DNA from: Deltaproteobacteria bacterium | GTDB lineage: Bacteria > Desulfobacterota > Binatia > UBA1149 > JAJCZL01 | Reading direction: 5' to 3' | DNA length: 64,000 bases | NCBI GenBank assembly: GCA_029262415.1 | Contig: JAJCZL010000037.1 | Span: 17,459-81,458 of the forward strand | Part shown: positions 15,806 through 25,500 of the stretch, one piece after another | Layout of the letters: every line of letters begins with the position of its first letter | How positions within the stretch are numbered: position 1 is the first letter of the stretch | The notes under the pieces: generated by a model | Databases searched by the model: none | What the model was told of the DNA's origin: nothing | What the model saw: only the letters and a program-made list of their open reading frames with translations | Translations under genes and position numbers: made by a program

Positions 15806-17110
15806 CTAGTACCCGAGCCCGGACCGCGGCGACGTGGGCCGTGGGGCGTCAGGGCGGGACGCGCCGGAGTCGGGACGCGGAATGTGCGGCCTGTTGGGGT
15901 TGAAGCGTTTGTATTCCTCGGCCGTGGAGACGTTACAAACCGGGTTCGATGCCGCGCATGATCCAGAAGACGCCCCGCAGGTCAGCCGTACCGACTGCCC
16001 GACTGCGTAGCGCAGGATCAGCAACGCATCGGTTGCGGTGATCGCTGAGCTCGCGTTGACGTCACAGACGCCGGGCATACAGGCTTGGTTGCCGACCGAG
16101 GCCTGTAACGCGCCGAACGCATCGGTAGACGCGATCAGACCGTCGGCGGTGAAGTCACCGCAGGCGGGACCACCCATCGTCAACCATCCTACGTCGATCA
16201 GTAGTTGTACCGACCTTTCGATGTCGTGATTGGGCCCCACGTACTGGGGCTCCATGATGTCGTCGGGAGAAAGTGCGGTGCTGAAGTGCGAAACGCTTGA
16301 ACCAGCCTCGAAGAACGCAGGGGCGTACATCTGAACGTGGCAGCTGGCATGGGTTCCGGATCCGAGATCGCCGGCACTTTTGCTGACAGCCGAGCCCGTC
16401 CAATGCAGGGCGTTGACCGCTGTGGCGCCGAGTGCACGCTCAGTATTGCTCATGACCGGGAACGAAAGCCCATTGCAATGGTTCTCGAGGTTGACCATGT
16501 AAGCATCGTCATAGCCGAGCATCTTGCTGCCGAAGAAAGCGTTCATCGGGGTAGCAAAACCAAGGCCGTGGCCGAGCTCGTGGATCAACACGGAGACGAG
16601 ATCGATCTCTCCCGGTCCCGCATTGCGATCGAAACCGTAATACCACCCGATATCGCAACCGGCGCCACCTACATCGCTGTTGAACTGCGCGAAGATGTCG
16701 CCCAGGCCCGAGCCGAGGTCGCTGCCCGCGAGTGCATCCGCCAAAGCCGAGGGGTACCACGTCTCAGCCCTGCGCGCCGCGGTGAAGTCTCTGAAGAACG
16801 TCATCGCTCCAGCCGCGCCAAGCAACACCCCCGCTCCAGGCGTGCAGCCTAGGCTGTCAAACTGTGCATCGACGATAATCTCAACGCTGCTGTCCAGACG
16901 CGCAGCCCAAATATCGGCAGCAAACTGAAAAGCATTCAGCCGCTGTGCCCCGAGTGTCGCACCGGTGTTCCCGCCGACAGGTGCAACAGGTGTTGCATCG
17001 AGGAAGCCTTCACCGGTGGTGTCGTTGTTTACAATGCGGAACGTCGCCGCCGACGCGTTGCCTGCGAAGAGTGCCACGGCGACAAAACTGACCAAGAAGA
17101 GCTTGCGCAT
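15806..17110 (-). CDS. Secreted zinc metalloprotease with dockerin-like repeats (copy 2)
   Basis: A signal peptide (LFLVSFVAVALFAGNASA) is followed by a catalytic domain with HELGHGLGF, a gluzincin/metzincin-type HExxHxxG motif, near residue 175. Residues about 315-385 hold two Cys-bracketed dockerin type I-like repeats: CGDFTADGLIASTDAFGAL and CDVNASSAITATDALLILRY. A 50-residue tail rich in Pro, Arg and Ser follows and is absent from the paralogue at 17667-18842. The tail coding contains a half-copy of the palindrome (15876-15886), so it may be acquired. The neighbouring small secreted protein gene lies three bases upstream. Confidence 0.82.
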   Translation of the reverse strand: MRKLFLVSFVAVALFAGNASAATFRIVNNDTTGEGFLDATPVAPVGGNTGATLGAQRLNAFQFAADIWAARLDSSVEIIVDAQFDSLGCTPGAGVLLGAAGAMTFFRDFTAARRAETWYPSALADALAGSDLGSGLGDIFAQFNSDVGGAGCDIGWYYGFDRNAGPGEIDLVSVLIHELGHGLGFATPMNAFFGSKMLGYDDAYMVNLENHCNGLSFPVMSNTERALGATAVNALHWTGSAVSKSAGDLGSGTHASCHVQMYAPAFFEAGSSVSHFSTALSPDDIMEPQYVGPNHDIERSVQLLIDVGWLTMGGPACGDFTADGLIASTDAFGALQASVGNQACMPGVCDVNASSAITATDALLILRYAVGQSVRLTCGASSGSCAASNPVCNVSTAEEYKRFNPNRPHIPRPDSGASRPDAPRPTSPRSGLGY

Positions 17111-17113
17111 AAC

Positions 17114-17494
17114 TCAGCGCTCCTCCCCAACTGCGGCCATGCATTGGCCGACCGGCTCGCGCGGCACCACCGGCGCGCAACCCGCTTCAACACTGTGCGC
17201 GTCGCGGTTCGGACCGACGACCATCATGTGCAAGAAGCCGCCTTCGGCATGCACACCGATTCCGCCTGTGGGCCCTTCGACCGCAAATTCGGTCACCGCT
17301 CCGATAGCCGGACCCAATTCCAAGTAGGCGGGCAAGGGCAGATCCTCGCTTCCATCACCACTAAATGGCTCGATCTCGCTGAAACTCCCGCTCTCAGGAT
17401 CACTGAAGACCACCTGGGCTACCGCGTTGCCGGCGGTCAACGCCATTACCACTACGGCAATCACGGCGACACGGCAGAATCGAAAATCCTTCAT
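17114..17494 (-). CDS. Small secreted protein paired with the metalloprotease (copy 2)
   Basis: I chose the ATG at 17494 because GGAG lies six bases upstream; ATGs at 17506 and 17554 are alternatives. A signal peptide ends near GNAVAQ. The mature protein (about 100 residues) has no named domain but shows a GGIGVHAEGGFLHMMVVGPN segment that aligns with the GGGIIVDLGGGF region of the protein at 18853-19218. The gene ends three bases before the metalloprotease start. A role as inhibitor, chaperone or substrate of the protease is possible but not shown. Confidence 0.6.
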   Translation of the reverse strand: MKDFRFCRVAVIAVVVMALTAGNAVAQVVFSDPESGSFSEIEPFSGDGSEDLPLPAYLELGPAIGAVTEFAVEGPTGGIGVHAEGGFLHMMVVGPNRDAHSVEAGCAPVVPREPVGQCMAAVGEER

Positions 17495-17666
17495 TGCGTT
17501 CTCCATCACCTCTCCAACCTCGTAATGCGAGGCTCGTCTATTTTGGCACGTCACGCCTAAACCCGGCCGCGGAAAAGACTGCTACGCGACCCTTCGTGAG
17601 CCTGCCCGGTGCAGAAAAACCCGCGGTTTCATCGAGTCCTTGCGGCCTGCGCAGGCACAAGCCGTG

Positions 17667-18842
17667 TTAGGGGCAAGTCAGCTCGACGGGCTGGCCGACC
17701 GCGTATTGGACAATCAACAGCGCATCGGTAGCCGTCACCGCCATGGTCGAGTTGACATCGCATACCTCGACCACACAGTTCTGCGTTCCGACGGATGTGT
17801 TGAGAGCTTGCAGTGCGTCGGTTGTGGACACGTTGGTGTCTTCATTCGCGTCGCCGCACGCCACAGAAGGAGCGACTACGAGCTGCCAGCCGAGGTCGGT
17901 AAACAACTCAAGCGTGCGCTCGAGATTGTGATTGGCGCCGGTATAACTCGGCTCCATCAGCTCGTTCGGTGCAAGCGCCGTCGAGTAGTGCGAGACCGAA
18001 GACCCCTGCTGTGCGGGATTCGGTGCGTACATCTCGACGTGCCCAGAGGCGTGCGCGCCCGAAATAAGATCGCCGCTGCCGGCGACGACCGTCGGTCCGA
18101 CCCAGTGTAGGTCATCGCTACTGGTACTGGCGGCTACGCGCTCGCCATCACTCATGTCAGGATAGATCTTACCGGTGCCGTGATCTTCAAGGTTGAACAT
18201 GAAGACGTCGTCCAACCCACCGAACTTCTGTCCGGTCGGTAGGTTGACGAATGCAGCGAATCCGAGCCCGTGTGAGATCTCGTGCAGTACCACGGTGGCG
18301 AGATCAATCTTTCCCGGCGGCGGAGTGCCGTCGAGTCCGTAGTACCAAGTGTTAGGAAACGAACACGTAGTCCCGATCGAGCTGTTGAACGTCGCACGAA
18401 TGTCGCTGTTACTGGGCGCAAGGTCTGAACCGGCCAGCGCGTTGGCAAGAGCCTGAGGGTAGTACGTAGCGCTCAACTGTGCACCGACAAAGTCACGATG
18501 CACGGTCTGGGTTCCTGCCGAGCCGAGGATAGCACTCGTCAAGCCACAGGTCAGCGGATCGAAGTTCGAGTCGACGAGAATCTCTACGTCGCTCACCAAC
18601 CGCGCGCTCAAAAGCGATGCCGCAAAGTCGAAGACGTTGAGCCGTTGCTGGCCGAGCGTGGTTCCGTCGTTGCCGCCGACCGGGCTGACCGAAGTGTTGT
18701 CGTTAAACCCTTCACCCGCTCCGTCCAGATTGACGACGGTAACGGTCGCGGCGTGGGCGGCGGATGCTGGGACGAGAGCAGCGGCGAATGCGGTCGCAAA
18801 AAGGGCTGCGCCGAATACGTTCCGGGTTCGGGTGCGTCGCAT
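17667..18842 (-). CDS. Secreted zinc metalloprotease with dockerin-like repeats (copy 1)
   Basis: A 391-residue paralogue of the gene at 15806-17110. I chose the ATG at 18842 because GGGGG lies six bases upstream and a signal peptide follows (ALFATAFAAALVPASAAHA). The catalytic domain starts TVTVVNLDGAGEGFND and carries HEISHGLGF (HExxHxxG) near residue 190. Residues 325-391 hold two dockerin-like repeats: CGDANEDTNVSTTDALQALN and CDVNSTMAVTATDALLIVQY, ending VGQPVELTCP. Each repeat is bounded by cysteines. Expected location is outside the cytoplasm, possibly attached through the repeats. Confidence 0.84.
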   Translation of the reverse strand: MRRTRTRNVFGAALFATAFAAALVPASAAHAATVTVVNLDGAGEGFNDNTSVSPVGGNDGTTLGQQRLNVFDFAASLLSARLVSDVEILVDSNFDPLTCGLTSAILGSAGTQTVHRDFVGAQLSATYYPQALANALAGSDLAPSNSDIRATFNSSIGTTCSFPNTWYYGLDGTPPPGKIDLATVVLHEISHGLGFAAFVNLPTGQKFGGLDDVFMFNLEDHGTGKIYPDMSDGERVAASTSSDDLHWVGPTVVAGSGDLISGAHASGHVEMYAPNPAQQGSSVSHYSTALAPNELMEPSYTGANHNLERTLELFTDLGWQLVVAPSVACGDANEDTNVSTTDALQALNTSVGTQNCVVEVCDVNSTMAVTATDALLIVQYAVGQPVELTCP

Positions 18843-18852
18843 GTCGATCCCC

Positions 18853-19218
18853 CTACTCGTGTTTGCCGCGAGTTGCGCTGTTGTTATCTGCGTGAGAGTG
18901 CGCACAGTCGCTGTGCAACACACCACCGGGGTCAACAACAGCGACCATAACGCTTTCGAATCCGCCGCCAAGATCGACGATAATGCCGCCTCCGGGCACC
19001 GGGCTCGCGACCTCGACAAGGCCGACTGTCGAGGTGCGCAAGCGTGCCTGCACCCCCGGCGAATACTCCGCGACCGATGACGCCTGTACGCCGACCGGAG
19101 GCTGCAGCTGGATGGTTTGCGCGTCGGCGTCGGTGCCGACTGCCGCAACAGCAGCTACGACAAGCGCCGTAAGAAGCGTGTTGCGGTATCTGCTGCGGCT
19201 TGGGGTATCGATTGACAT
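18853..19218 (-). CDS. Small secreted protein paired with the metalloprotease (copy 1)
   Basis: The ATG at 19218 has AAGGAG at a suitable distance. A signal peptide (LLTALVVAAVAAVGTDADA) is followed by about 85 residues with a PGGGIIVDLGGGFESVMVAV motif and a His-rich end (CAHSHADNN). The motif recurs in the lipoprotein at 2810-3142 and, more weakly, in the protein at 17114-17494. The gene ends ten bases before the metalloprotease copy 1, mirroring the other pair. Confidence 0.62.
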   Translation of the reverse strand: MSIDTPSRSRYRNTLLTALVVAAVAAVGTDADAQTIQLQPPVGVQASSVAEYSPGVQARLRTSTVGLVEVASPVPGGGIIVDLGGGFESVMVAVVDPGGVLHSDCAHSHADNNSATRGKHE

Positions 19219-19469
19219 GCGTTGCTCCTTATCCCGTCGCGCGAACATCCGCGCCTAGGGATTTCATTGAGCAACGGCTGTGCCACCCGGTGGCGCTGGA
19301 GTTTTCAGCGGCTACGGAGACAGCGCAGGCACAATCTCGGCGTGATTTTATTGACTGTCCGGCATGGGGCACACGGTCGTGTCCAGGCCATCGGCTACTT
19401 GACCGCGCAAACGCGGCACGCGAAGCCATGCTCTCATGCTGAGACGACGCCTACACGGAAGTGCAGGCC
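19219..19469. other. Intergenic region
   Basis: About 250 bases between the small secreted protein and the dienelactone hydrolase gene. It must contain the promoter of the protease locus on the minus strand, but I could not identify a clear -35/-10 pair, a terminator or a coding remnant. Confidence 0.4.
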
Positions 19470-20207
19470 TCAGGTAAGTTCTGAGGCGAAGAGCCGGGTC
19501 AGCCTTTGCCAGGCATCTGCAGCCGACTTTTCGTGATAGTCCTCGCGAGCATCGCAGAAGAAACCGTGGCCCACCCCGGGGTAGACGACAACGTCGTGAT
19601 CGACACCGTCGGCGCTGAGCCGGTCACGGATTGCCTGGATTTGGTCGGCTGGGATGTAACCGTCCTTATCGCCGAAGAGACAGAGAACCTTGCCGGCGAT
19701 CTTGGCGGTTCGCTCAATGGTCGCCGGCTGCTCCCCTCCCGGCGCGCCGACCGCGATCCCGCCCCCGTAAAAGCTGACTGCCGCCGCGACCGGCAACTCG
19801 CAGGCGGTGAGGTAGGCGGCGTGGCCACCGAAACAGAACCCCATGACGCCGACCCCCTTGCCTCCGACGTCAGAGCGGGCCTTCAATGCGTCGATCGCCG
19901 CACGGGTATCCGCGAGCAACTCAGTCGCGGTGACCTTATTCATCAGCTCGAGCCCCTTGCCCAACCCTTCGGCGTCATATCCGAGTTCGATGCCCGCAGC
20001 GGTGCGATGAAATAGATCGGGAGCCATCACCACGTAGCCTTCGGCGGCGACGCGATCGGCGACCGAGCGAATGTGTCCGTTGACACCGAAGATCTCCATA
20101 AAAAGCACCACGCCGGGATGCGCCCCGGCTGCTTCCGGCCGCGCGACGTAGGCCGGCATCTTACCGCCATCCACGGATACTTCGATTCGCTCACTTGTCG
20201 TTCGCAT
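19470..20207 (-). CDS. Dienelactone hydrolase family protein
   Basis: A 245-residue alpha/beta hydrolase of the DLH family, with Cys as nucleophile in VGVMGFCFGGHAAYL, an Asp in CLFGDKDGYIP and a catalytic His in PGVGHGFFCDARE. The first strand region VVLFMEIFGVNGHIRSVADR is characteristic. Family members open carboxymethylenebutenolide in aromatic degradation or act as general esterases. No aromatic pathway genes are adjacent, so the physiological substrate is not assigned. Confidence 0.9.
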   Translation of the reverse strand: MRTTSERIEVSVDGGKMPAYVARPEAAGAHPGVVLFMEIFGVNGHIRSVADRVAAEGYVVMAPDLFHRTAAGIELGYDAEGLGKGLELMNKVTATELLADTRAAIDALKARSDVGGKGVGVMGFCFGGHAAYLTACELPVAAAVSFYGGGIAVGAPGGEQPATIERTAKIAGKVLCLFGDKDGYIPADQIQAIRDRLSADGVDHDVVVYPGVGHGFFCDAREDYHEKSAADAWQRLTRLFASELT

Positions 20208-20332
20208 GTCTATTCCTCCAGGCGGGTACGGTTAGCACGCCGACAACTGAAACTCCATCGAAGAAGCGCTGGCGGAAAAGGGCGTTGGAACAACCCAAGC
20301 GAACGCCGATAAGCCGGATTAAGCAGCCCGGG

Positions 20333-20815
20333 TCAGTTCTTGGATTCGACCCACTTTGGGCGCACCGCTTTGCCGCCCTTGGCGTCAAACACACCCATGA
20401 TGGTACAGCTTCGTGCGAGACCGCTTTTGTTCACACAACGCAGACGCTCGCCGGCTGCGACTGCAACGCCCGGCTTGAAGTAGGTACAACCCGCGTTGCC
20501 GTAGGTGAACCTGACGTTCTCGTCACTGGTCGCTACGTAGACAGCGGTATGATCCGAACAGGCCTGCGTCAGCATGAACGTCCCGGTGCGCGGAGCCTCG
20601 TACAACACCCAGCTTGCGCCGGACGGCGCGACCGCAGTGGCACTTACGGTGTGCCCGGCGATGCGCCCGGTGTACTCAACCGCTGCAGCGCTCGAAGCGA
20701 ACCACAGCAACAAAAACGCGAGCACAATGAACGTAACAAAGCCGAGCGCTGCGACTCGATCGGATCGACCGAAAGATGCGAGACGGCGCGCGGCGGTTTC
20801 TTCGGTAGTACGCAT
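20333..20815 (-). CDS. Hypothetical single-span membrane protein
   Basis: I chose the ATG at 20815 (160 residues), preceded by GAGGTGA. A single hydrophobic helix (VTFIVLAFLLLWFASSAAA) near residues 27-47 anchors an extracytoplasmic domain of about 110 residues with four cysteines (QACSD, AGCTYF, LRCVN, RSCTIM) that could form two disulfides. The repeated short strands (SWVLYEAPRTGTFMLTQ) suggest a beta-rich fold. No family recognised. Confidence 0.55.
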   Translation of the reverse strand: MRTTEETAARRLASFGRSDRVAALGFVTFIVLAFLLLWFASSAAAVEYTGRIAGHTVSATAVAPSGASWVLYEAPRTGTFMLTQACSDHTAVYVATSDENVRFTYGNAGCTYFKPGVAVAAGERLRCVNKSGLARSCTIMGVFDAKGGKAVRPKWVESKN

Positions 20816-20991
20816 GTTTCTCACCTCAGCCGCTGAGTCTATCGCCGTGCGCAACGGCTTGTAAAGATTATGTTCTAAAAAACAGCCATCATTGGATGCG
20901 GACACCGCACTGCGCCGCCTAGCCCCCCCCAACCCCCCAGCTGAGCTTAGCCGAGTCGCACCACAACTCGATTCTCAGTAGAGCCTGTCGT

Positions 20992-23900
20992 TCATGAGCC
21001 GTCTTCTCCGGACGGAGGCTGCCTAGCGCCGGCTTGACCCAGCGCTGTCGTGGGCGTGTCGTCGCCGGCAACCGCGACCGGCATCGCCGTCACCTCGCCC
21101 CCGGGCCACGACTTAACGTGAAGGTCGCGTTGGGGAAACGGAATCCCTATTCCGTGTGCTGCGAGTTCGGCGTTGATCTGAGTGTTGACCCGGTCCTGAA
21201 CCACGACTCTTTGGATGACGTCGCTCACAAACAGACGCAACTCAAAATCCAACGAACTCTCTCCGTGGTTGACGAACACCACCGACGGCGCCGGGTCCTT
21301 GAGAACCTCGGGGTCGCCGGTTGCGATCGCCGCCAGGATCGCGCGTACCTGCTCGATGTCGCTGCCGTAGTCGACGCCGATCTTGACCACCAACCGTGTC
21401 ACGCTGTCGGCAAGCGTCCAGTTGATCACGTCTTGAGTGATGAGCGCCCGGTTGGGAACAAGAACCTCTTGCCGGTCAAAGTTCAGGACCGTGGTTGCGC
21501 GAATATTGATCCGCTGCACACGGCCTACCACAGTGCCTATGGTCACCTGGTCGCCGACACGGATCGGACGCTCAACCAGCAGGATGATACCGCTGACAAA
21601 GTTCGAGACGATCTCTTGCAAACCGAAACCGAGCCCGACACCCATCGCCGCGATCAGCCACCCAAGTCTCGCGGTGTCGAGTTTGAGTGTCGACGTCACC
21701 CACCATGCAGCGATGAACACCAAGCCGTAGCGGGTCATGGTTACGATTGCATAGCGCAACCCGGTATCGAGACTGACGCGCGGGAACAGCGTGAGATCAT
21801 AAATCCCCGGCAGATCTCGCAACAACCAGCCCGTCGCGAGCACCAAACCGACCGCGAACACGAGATCGGCGGCGGTAACGAACTCCGGACCGTCGGCACC
21901 AACACCAGCTTGCCAAATGTCGATAGAAACCAGTGTCTGCCAGGCACGCTCGTCGAATCCCCAGATCAGTGCGAACAAATAGACGGAGACCAGCACGAAC
22001 AACCAACGCGCGATCGCAGTGAGTTCGATGGCGGGCGGTTCCTCGACCGGATCACCGGTCTTGGCTGCCTCTGCCTCTGCTTCATATTTTTGCAGTCTGC
22101 GTCTATGCGCTTGGTAGCGACCTACAACCGCGGCTACCCGGCGATGTAGCGGAGGCAGCACCGCCGCGGCGATGACACTGAGCCCGACGGCACGGGCAAT
22201 GTAGAGCGCCGCAAACCCGTAGCCGACGACATAAAGGACCGGTGATGCGAAAACCAGAACTGGGAACAGCACCCGCCACAGGCCTCGCCTGCGGTGCATC
22301 ACCCGTGCTGTCACGCCTCGTACCCCATGCGTAATGACGACCGAGTTCGGCCGAAATACCCGGAAAGCGCAGAAGGAAACGACCAGCGCGAAGCCTGCCA
22401 GGGCTAGACGCGGAACCGCTATGAACTCGAAAGGTTCGGCAGAAGTAATCGCCCACGGAATCATCAGCGCCGCGAATCCTACAAGTGCGACCCGGCCGCC
22501 GCGGTGGATTGCCGCGGCAACCGCCGCCGGAATCCCCACGGCCAGCACGAAAACGCCGTCTGCTCGGAACAGAACGCGGTTCAACGAACGACCGAAGACG
22601 AGTACCGCGAAGGCGCGCAGACCTGATGCCGCGACCAGTCCTAGGCCCTCGGGCAGCCCCAAGCTCGAGATAACGGCTGCCGTGAACCATACGTAGGCAG
22701 GAAAAAGCACGATGCGTAGGAGGTCGACGAAGACCCTCGCAGCAAGCCGCATTGCGCCTCGATTGTAGCCGGCGTCCTGTTGCTCTCGCCCGCGTGCATA
22801 CTGGGTGAGCCCACGCCACACGAAAAAGAAGATCAACGGCGCAACGAAGAAAACCACCGCCAAGTACATGGATCGATAGGACGAAGTCAGGTCGCGGTAG
22901 GTCTGCCCCAATGTTGCCGGTGATCCGGCGCGAACCGTCCAAGCGCCGAACTCCTGCAGCTCGTGCGATAGCGTCCGCAACGTTTCCGTTCCGATCGGAT
23001 CGCGATCACGAATCCACAGGACCCGCGCGCGGATGAACGTATCAAGTTCGTCGAGCGCGAAGGTCCGGTCGAGCTTGAGCGACTCGAGCCGCTGACCTTG
23101 CGCGATGACATCACTCAACGCGGTCTTCTCGGTGTTGAGCAGCCCGCGCAGTTCGTCGCGCACCCTCGCTGTTCGCGTACGCAGGTCGGCAGCCGCATCC
23201 TCGGAGAGTCCTTCGCGGATCGCCAGTATATCTTTGCGCCAAATGTTGGTGAGGTCGTAGAGAGTGTTGTCGACTTCAAAGTGAAGGTCACGGTATCGCG
23301 ACAGCTTCTCAGCGACCGACGGCGTGACTGCGATGCCGAGCGATTTGCGCTTCAGCGGGATCTGCCGAAGCGTGTTGCGAACCAATTGCGCAACCTGTCC
23401 GCTGCTGCCGTGTTGCGTCAGGTACTGACGTAGGCGTTCGAGTGCGGTTCGATCCTCGACAATACGCAGCTCCTGCTCGTTGACTTCTTTGCTGAGAACG
23501 ACGGCGAAGTCCTGCAACTGGCTGGTCTGGGCCCGCGCCCGCAGGACCTTGGCCTCCCAGTCAGCCAGCATCTTACCGGCAGGCCCCTCGGCCGCCTGCG
23601 CTTCAATCTCCTTGGCGGCGAGTTGCTCTTCGAGCTGCTTGCGGCGCGAAGACTCCTGCTGACGGAGCGCGCCACGATACTGCGCGAGTTCGCGTTCGAG
23701 CCGTTCCCCGGCGCGTTTCGTAGTTTCGACGGCAAGCGCCCGGTAGGCGTCCAGCTCCGGCGCCGCATCGCGTGCCGCATCCATCACTTCGACTGCGCGG
23801 CGCGCAATCGACTCGTTGAGGCGTGCATTCGCGAGTTCAAGAGTTACTGCTGCTGCGTTGTCGCCCTGCGCGGACTTAGCCTCTTCCTCGAGCGCTTTCT

Positions 23901-24519
23901 GGCGTTCAACCGCCGCGGCGGTCCGTGCTTCGAGCTTGGACCGTTCTTCGCCCGCCTCTGCTTGACGCTTCGCCGCAACCGATAGCGCGGCGCTGATCGA
24001 GTCGAGGGTCTCACGCAGTTTCGCAGCTTCCTGCTCTTTAATACGCAGGCCCTGCAGTGTAACCACACCTAGATCGGCAATGGCCGGCTTGCCGGTCTCG
24101 TCAAATGCCGCGGCTTGCTTACGCAACGACTCGGAATCGCGCCGGCTCTCCCCGAGATCGGTTTGCAGCTGCTCATGCCGATCGATTAACGAGTCAAGCT
24201 CCTCGAGCAGCGAGCGACGCCGCTCGAGGCCGCGCCTGACACGCTCGTCAACACCGCCGGTTGCGCCATTTGCTGGAATGGTCGCAAGTCGCGAACCCAC
24301 CTTCTCCAATTCTCCGGCAACTTCAGCGCGCAACAGTGCACCCTTGCCGACGTTCGACCACGGCCCACCGGCCTGCCCCACGGCCTGCAACGGCGCAAGC
24401 GCTGTCCCCGCGAGCGTCACCACAAAAACCGACAGCACGGCGGAGAATCTCACCACGGGCCGTGATGCGCCGGGTGAGCGCAACCACCCAATCGATCCGG
24501 CATGAGGTAGTCTAAACAT
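20992..24519 (-). CDS. Large mechanosensitive ion channel, KefA/MscK-like
   Basis: A 1175-residue MscS-superfamily channel of the long MscK/YjeP type. A signal peptide (residues 20-48) precedes a periplasmic coiled-coil rich region (about 50-530). Multiple membrane helices (about 550-930) lead to the pore and MscS beta-domain: LGFGLQEIVSNFVSGIILLV, ERPIRVGDQVTIGTVVGRVQ and VLVPNRALITQDVINWT. It releases solutes upon hypo-osmotic shock and may respond to ions. Its start overlaps the end of the upstream DUF523 gene by eight bases. Confidence 0.9.
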   Translation of the reverse strand: MFRLPHAGSIGWLRSPGASRPVVRFSAVLSVFVVTLAGTALAPLQAVGQAGGPWSNVGKGALLRAEVAGELEKVGSRLATIPANGATGGVDERVRRGLERRRSLLEELDSLIDRHEQLQTDLGESRRDSESLRKQAAAFDETGKPAIADLGVVTLQGLRIKEQEAAKLRETLDSISAALSVAAKRQAEAGEERSKLEARTAAAVERQKALEEEAKSAQGDNAAAVTLELANARLNESIARRAVEVMDAARDAAPELDAYRALAVETTKRAGERLERELAQYRGALRQQESSRRKQLEEQLAAKEIEAQAAEGPAGKMLADWEAKVLRARAQTSQLQDFAVVLSKEVNEQELRIVEDRTALERLRQYLTQHGSSGQVAQLVRNTLRQIPLKRKSLGIAVTPSVAEKLSRYRDLHFEVDNTLYDLTNIWRKDILAIREGLSEDAAADLRTRTARVRDELRGLLNTEKTALSDVIAQGQRLESLKLDRTFALDELDTFIRARVLWIRDRDPIGTETLRTLSHELQEFGAWTVRAGSPATLGQTYRDLTSSYRSMYLAVVFFVAPLIFFFVWRGLTQYARGREQQDAGYNRGAMRLAARVFVDLLRIVLFPAYVWFTAAVISSLGLPEGLGLVAASGLRAFAVLVFGRSLNRVLFRADGVFVLAVGIPAAVAAAIHRGGRVALVGFAALMIPWAITSAEPFEFIAVPRLALAGFALVVSFCAFRVFRPNSVVITHGVRGVTARVMHRRRGLWRVLFPVLVFASPVLYVVGYGFAALYIARAVGLSVIAAAVLPPLHRRVAAVVGRYQAHRRRLQKYEAEAEAAKTGDPVEEPPAIELTAIARWLFVLVSVYLFALIWGFDERAWQTLVSIDIWQAGVGADGPEFVTAADLVFAVGLVLATGWLLRDLPGIYDLTLFPRVSLDTGLRYAIVTMTRYGLVFIAAWWVTSTLKLDTARLGWLIAAMGVGLGFGLQEIVSNFVSGIILLVERPIRVGDQVTIGTVVGRVQRINIRATTVLNFDRQEVLVPNRALITQDVINWTLADSVTRLVVKIGVDYGSDIEQVRAILAAIATGDPEVLKDPAPSVVFVNHGESSLDFELRLFVSDVIQRVVVQDRVNTQINAELAAHGIGIPFPQRDLHVKSWPGGEVTAMPVAVAGDDTPTTALGQAGARQPPSGEDGS

Positions 24520-25462
24520 GATTCCTCAACATCAACTCTTTTGGGTGCGGTTCGAGGTAAGTCCGCCCCGACCAGCACTCAACACCGTGCAGCCTTACGT
24601 GATGACGAATCAACGTAACCGGGACAAGGATAGGAACGAGTCCCGCGCCGTAGTCGCGAATTGCATCGCGAAGCTCGGCGCGCGAAGCAGCGTCGAGCGA
24701 CTCGCGTAGATCTCCGGTCATGTGCTCGAGAACCTTGACCTGCCGCTTCCTTGTGGCGATCTTGACCAGCGTTCGCATGAAACCCCGCTGGTAATGTTCG
24801 GCGAAGAGCGCACGCGGAGTATCTTTAACTGCAGCGACGATTCTGCCGAGTGCGCGGTAGTCAGGTTCGGAGTGTGCCAGCAACTGCATCTTGTGGCCGG
24901 GATGGAACGTGACCACGTGTGCGCGCGTCCATCTGCCCGAGAACAGCTTTCGCACACGACGGTACGCAAACATTCGCTCAATAAAGTTCTCGCGTAGCGG
25001 CGGGTCGTGCAAGCGGCCCTCCTCTTCGACCGGAAGTCCTTCGACACGGTCTAGCAGCGCCTGCGCGAACATACCCCCACCGTTGCGCCGCGGCGTCGCG
25101 CCTGCGCGATAGACCTTTACCTTTTCCATCCCACAACTCGGCGAGTTCTTTTTGAGGACGTAAGCGGATAGGTCCTGGCGCGTGAGTTCGCGCACCCGCT
25201 TGGCCGCCCACGACTCCATCGAACGCGTGTGGTCGGTCCCGCTCTTCTCGGCGATCATACGAACCTGGCCGCCGTCCTCAACCAAGCGGACGGTCTCGCG
25301 CGGAACCCCCATCCCAACTTCGACTTCCGGACACACCGGTACCCACTCGACCCAAGGCCCAAGGACGTCGGTCAAGAACCGATCGCGCTGGTGGCCGCCA
25401 TCGTAGCGAACCTGGTTGCCCAGCAGGCACGAAGAAACACCGATGCGCAGCGAAACACCCAT
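24512..25462 (-). CDS. DUF523-DUF1722 fusion protein
   Basis: I chose the ATG at 25462 (316 residues) because MGVSLRIGVSSCLLGNQVRY is the conserved beginning of DUF523; the frame extends further upstream with Arg-rich sequence. The DUF523 half shows CPEVE, GMGVPRETVRL and KKNSPSCG. The C-terminal half (from about residue 170) is DUF1722 (FSGRWTRAHVVTFHPGHKMQ, HSEPDYRALGRIVA). Proteins with this architecture (YbgA-like) have no firmly known function. The conserved cysteines suggest metal, Fe-S or thiol chemistry. Confidence 0.85.
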   Translation of the reverse strand: MGVSLRIGVSSCLLGNQVRYDGGHQRDRFLTDVLGPWVEWVPVCPEVEVGMGVPRETVRLVEDGGQVRMIAEKSGTDHTRSMESWAAKRVRELTRQDLSAYVLKKNSPSCGMEKVKVYRAGATPRRNGGGMFAQALLDRVEGLPVEEEGRLHDPPLRENFIERMFAYRRVRKLFSGRWTRAHVVTFHPGHKMQLLAHSEPDYRALGRIVAAVKDTPRALFAEHYQRGFMRTLVKIATRKRQVKVLEHMTGDLRESLDAASRAELRDAIRDYGAGLVPILVPVTLIRHHVRLHGVECWSGRTYLEPHPKELMLRNHV

Positions 25463-25500
25463 CTCATGACTGGTATGCCCCGGCTTCGCCACGCTCGCGC

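Noticed and set aside
20992..24519. Long plus-strand frames inside the mechanosensitive channel gene
   Set aside because: They are antisense to a well-supported protein and show no family signature of their own.
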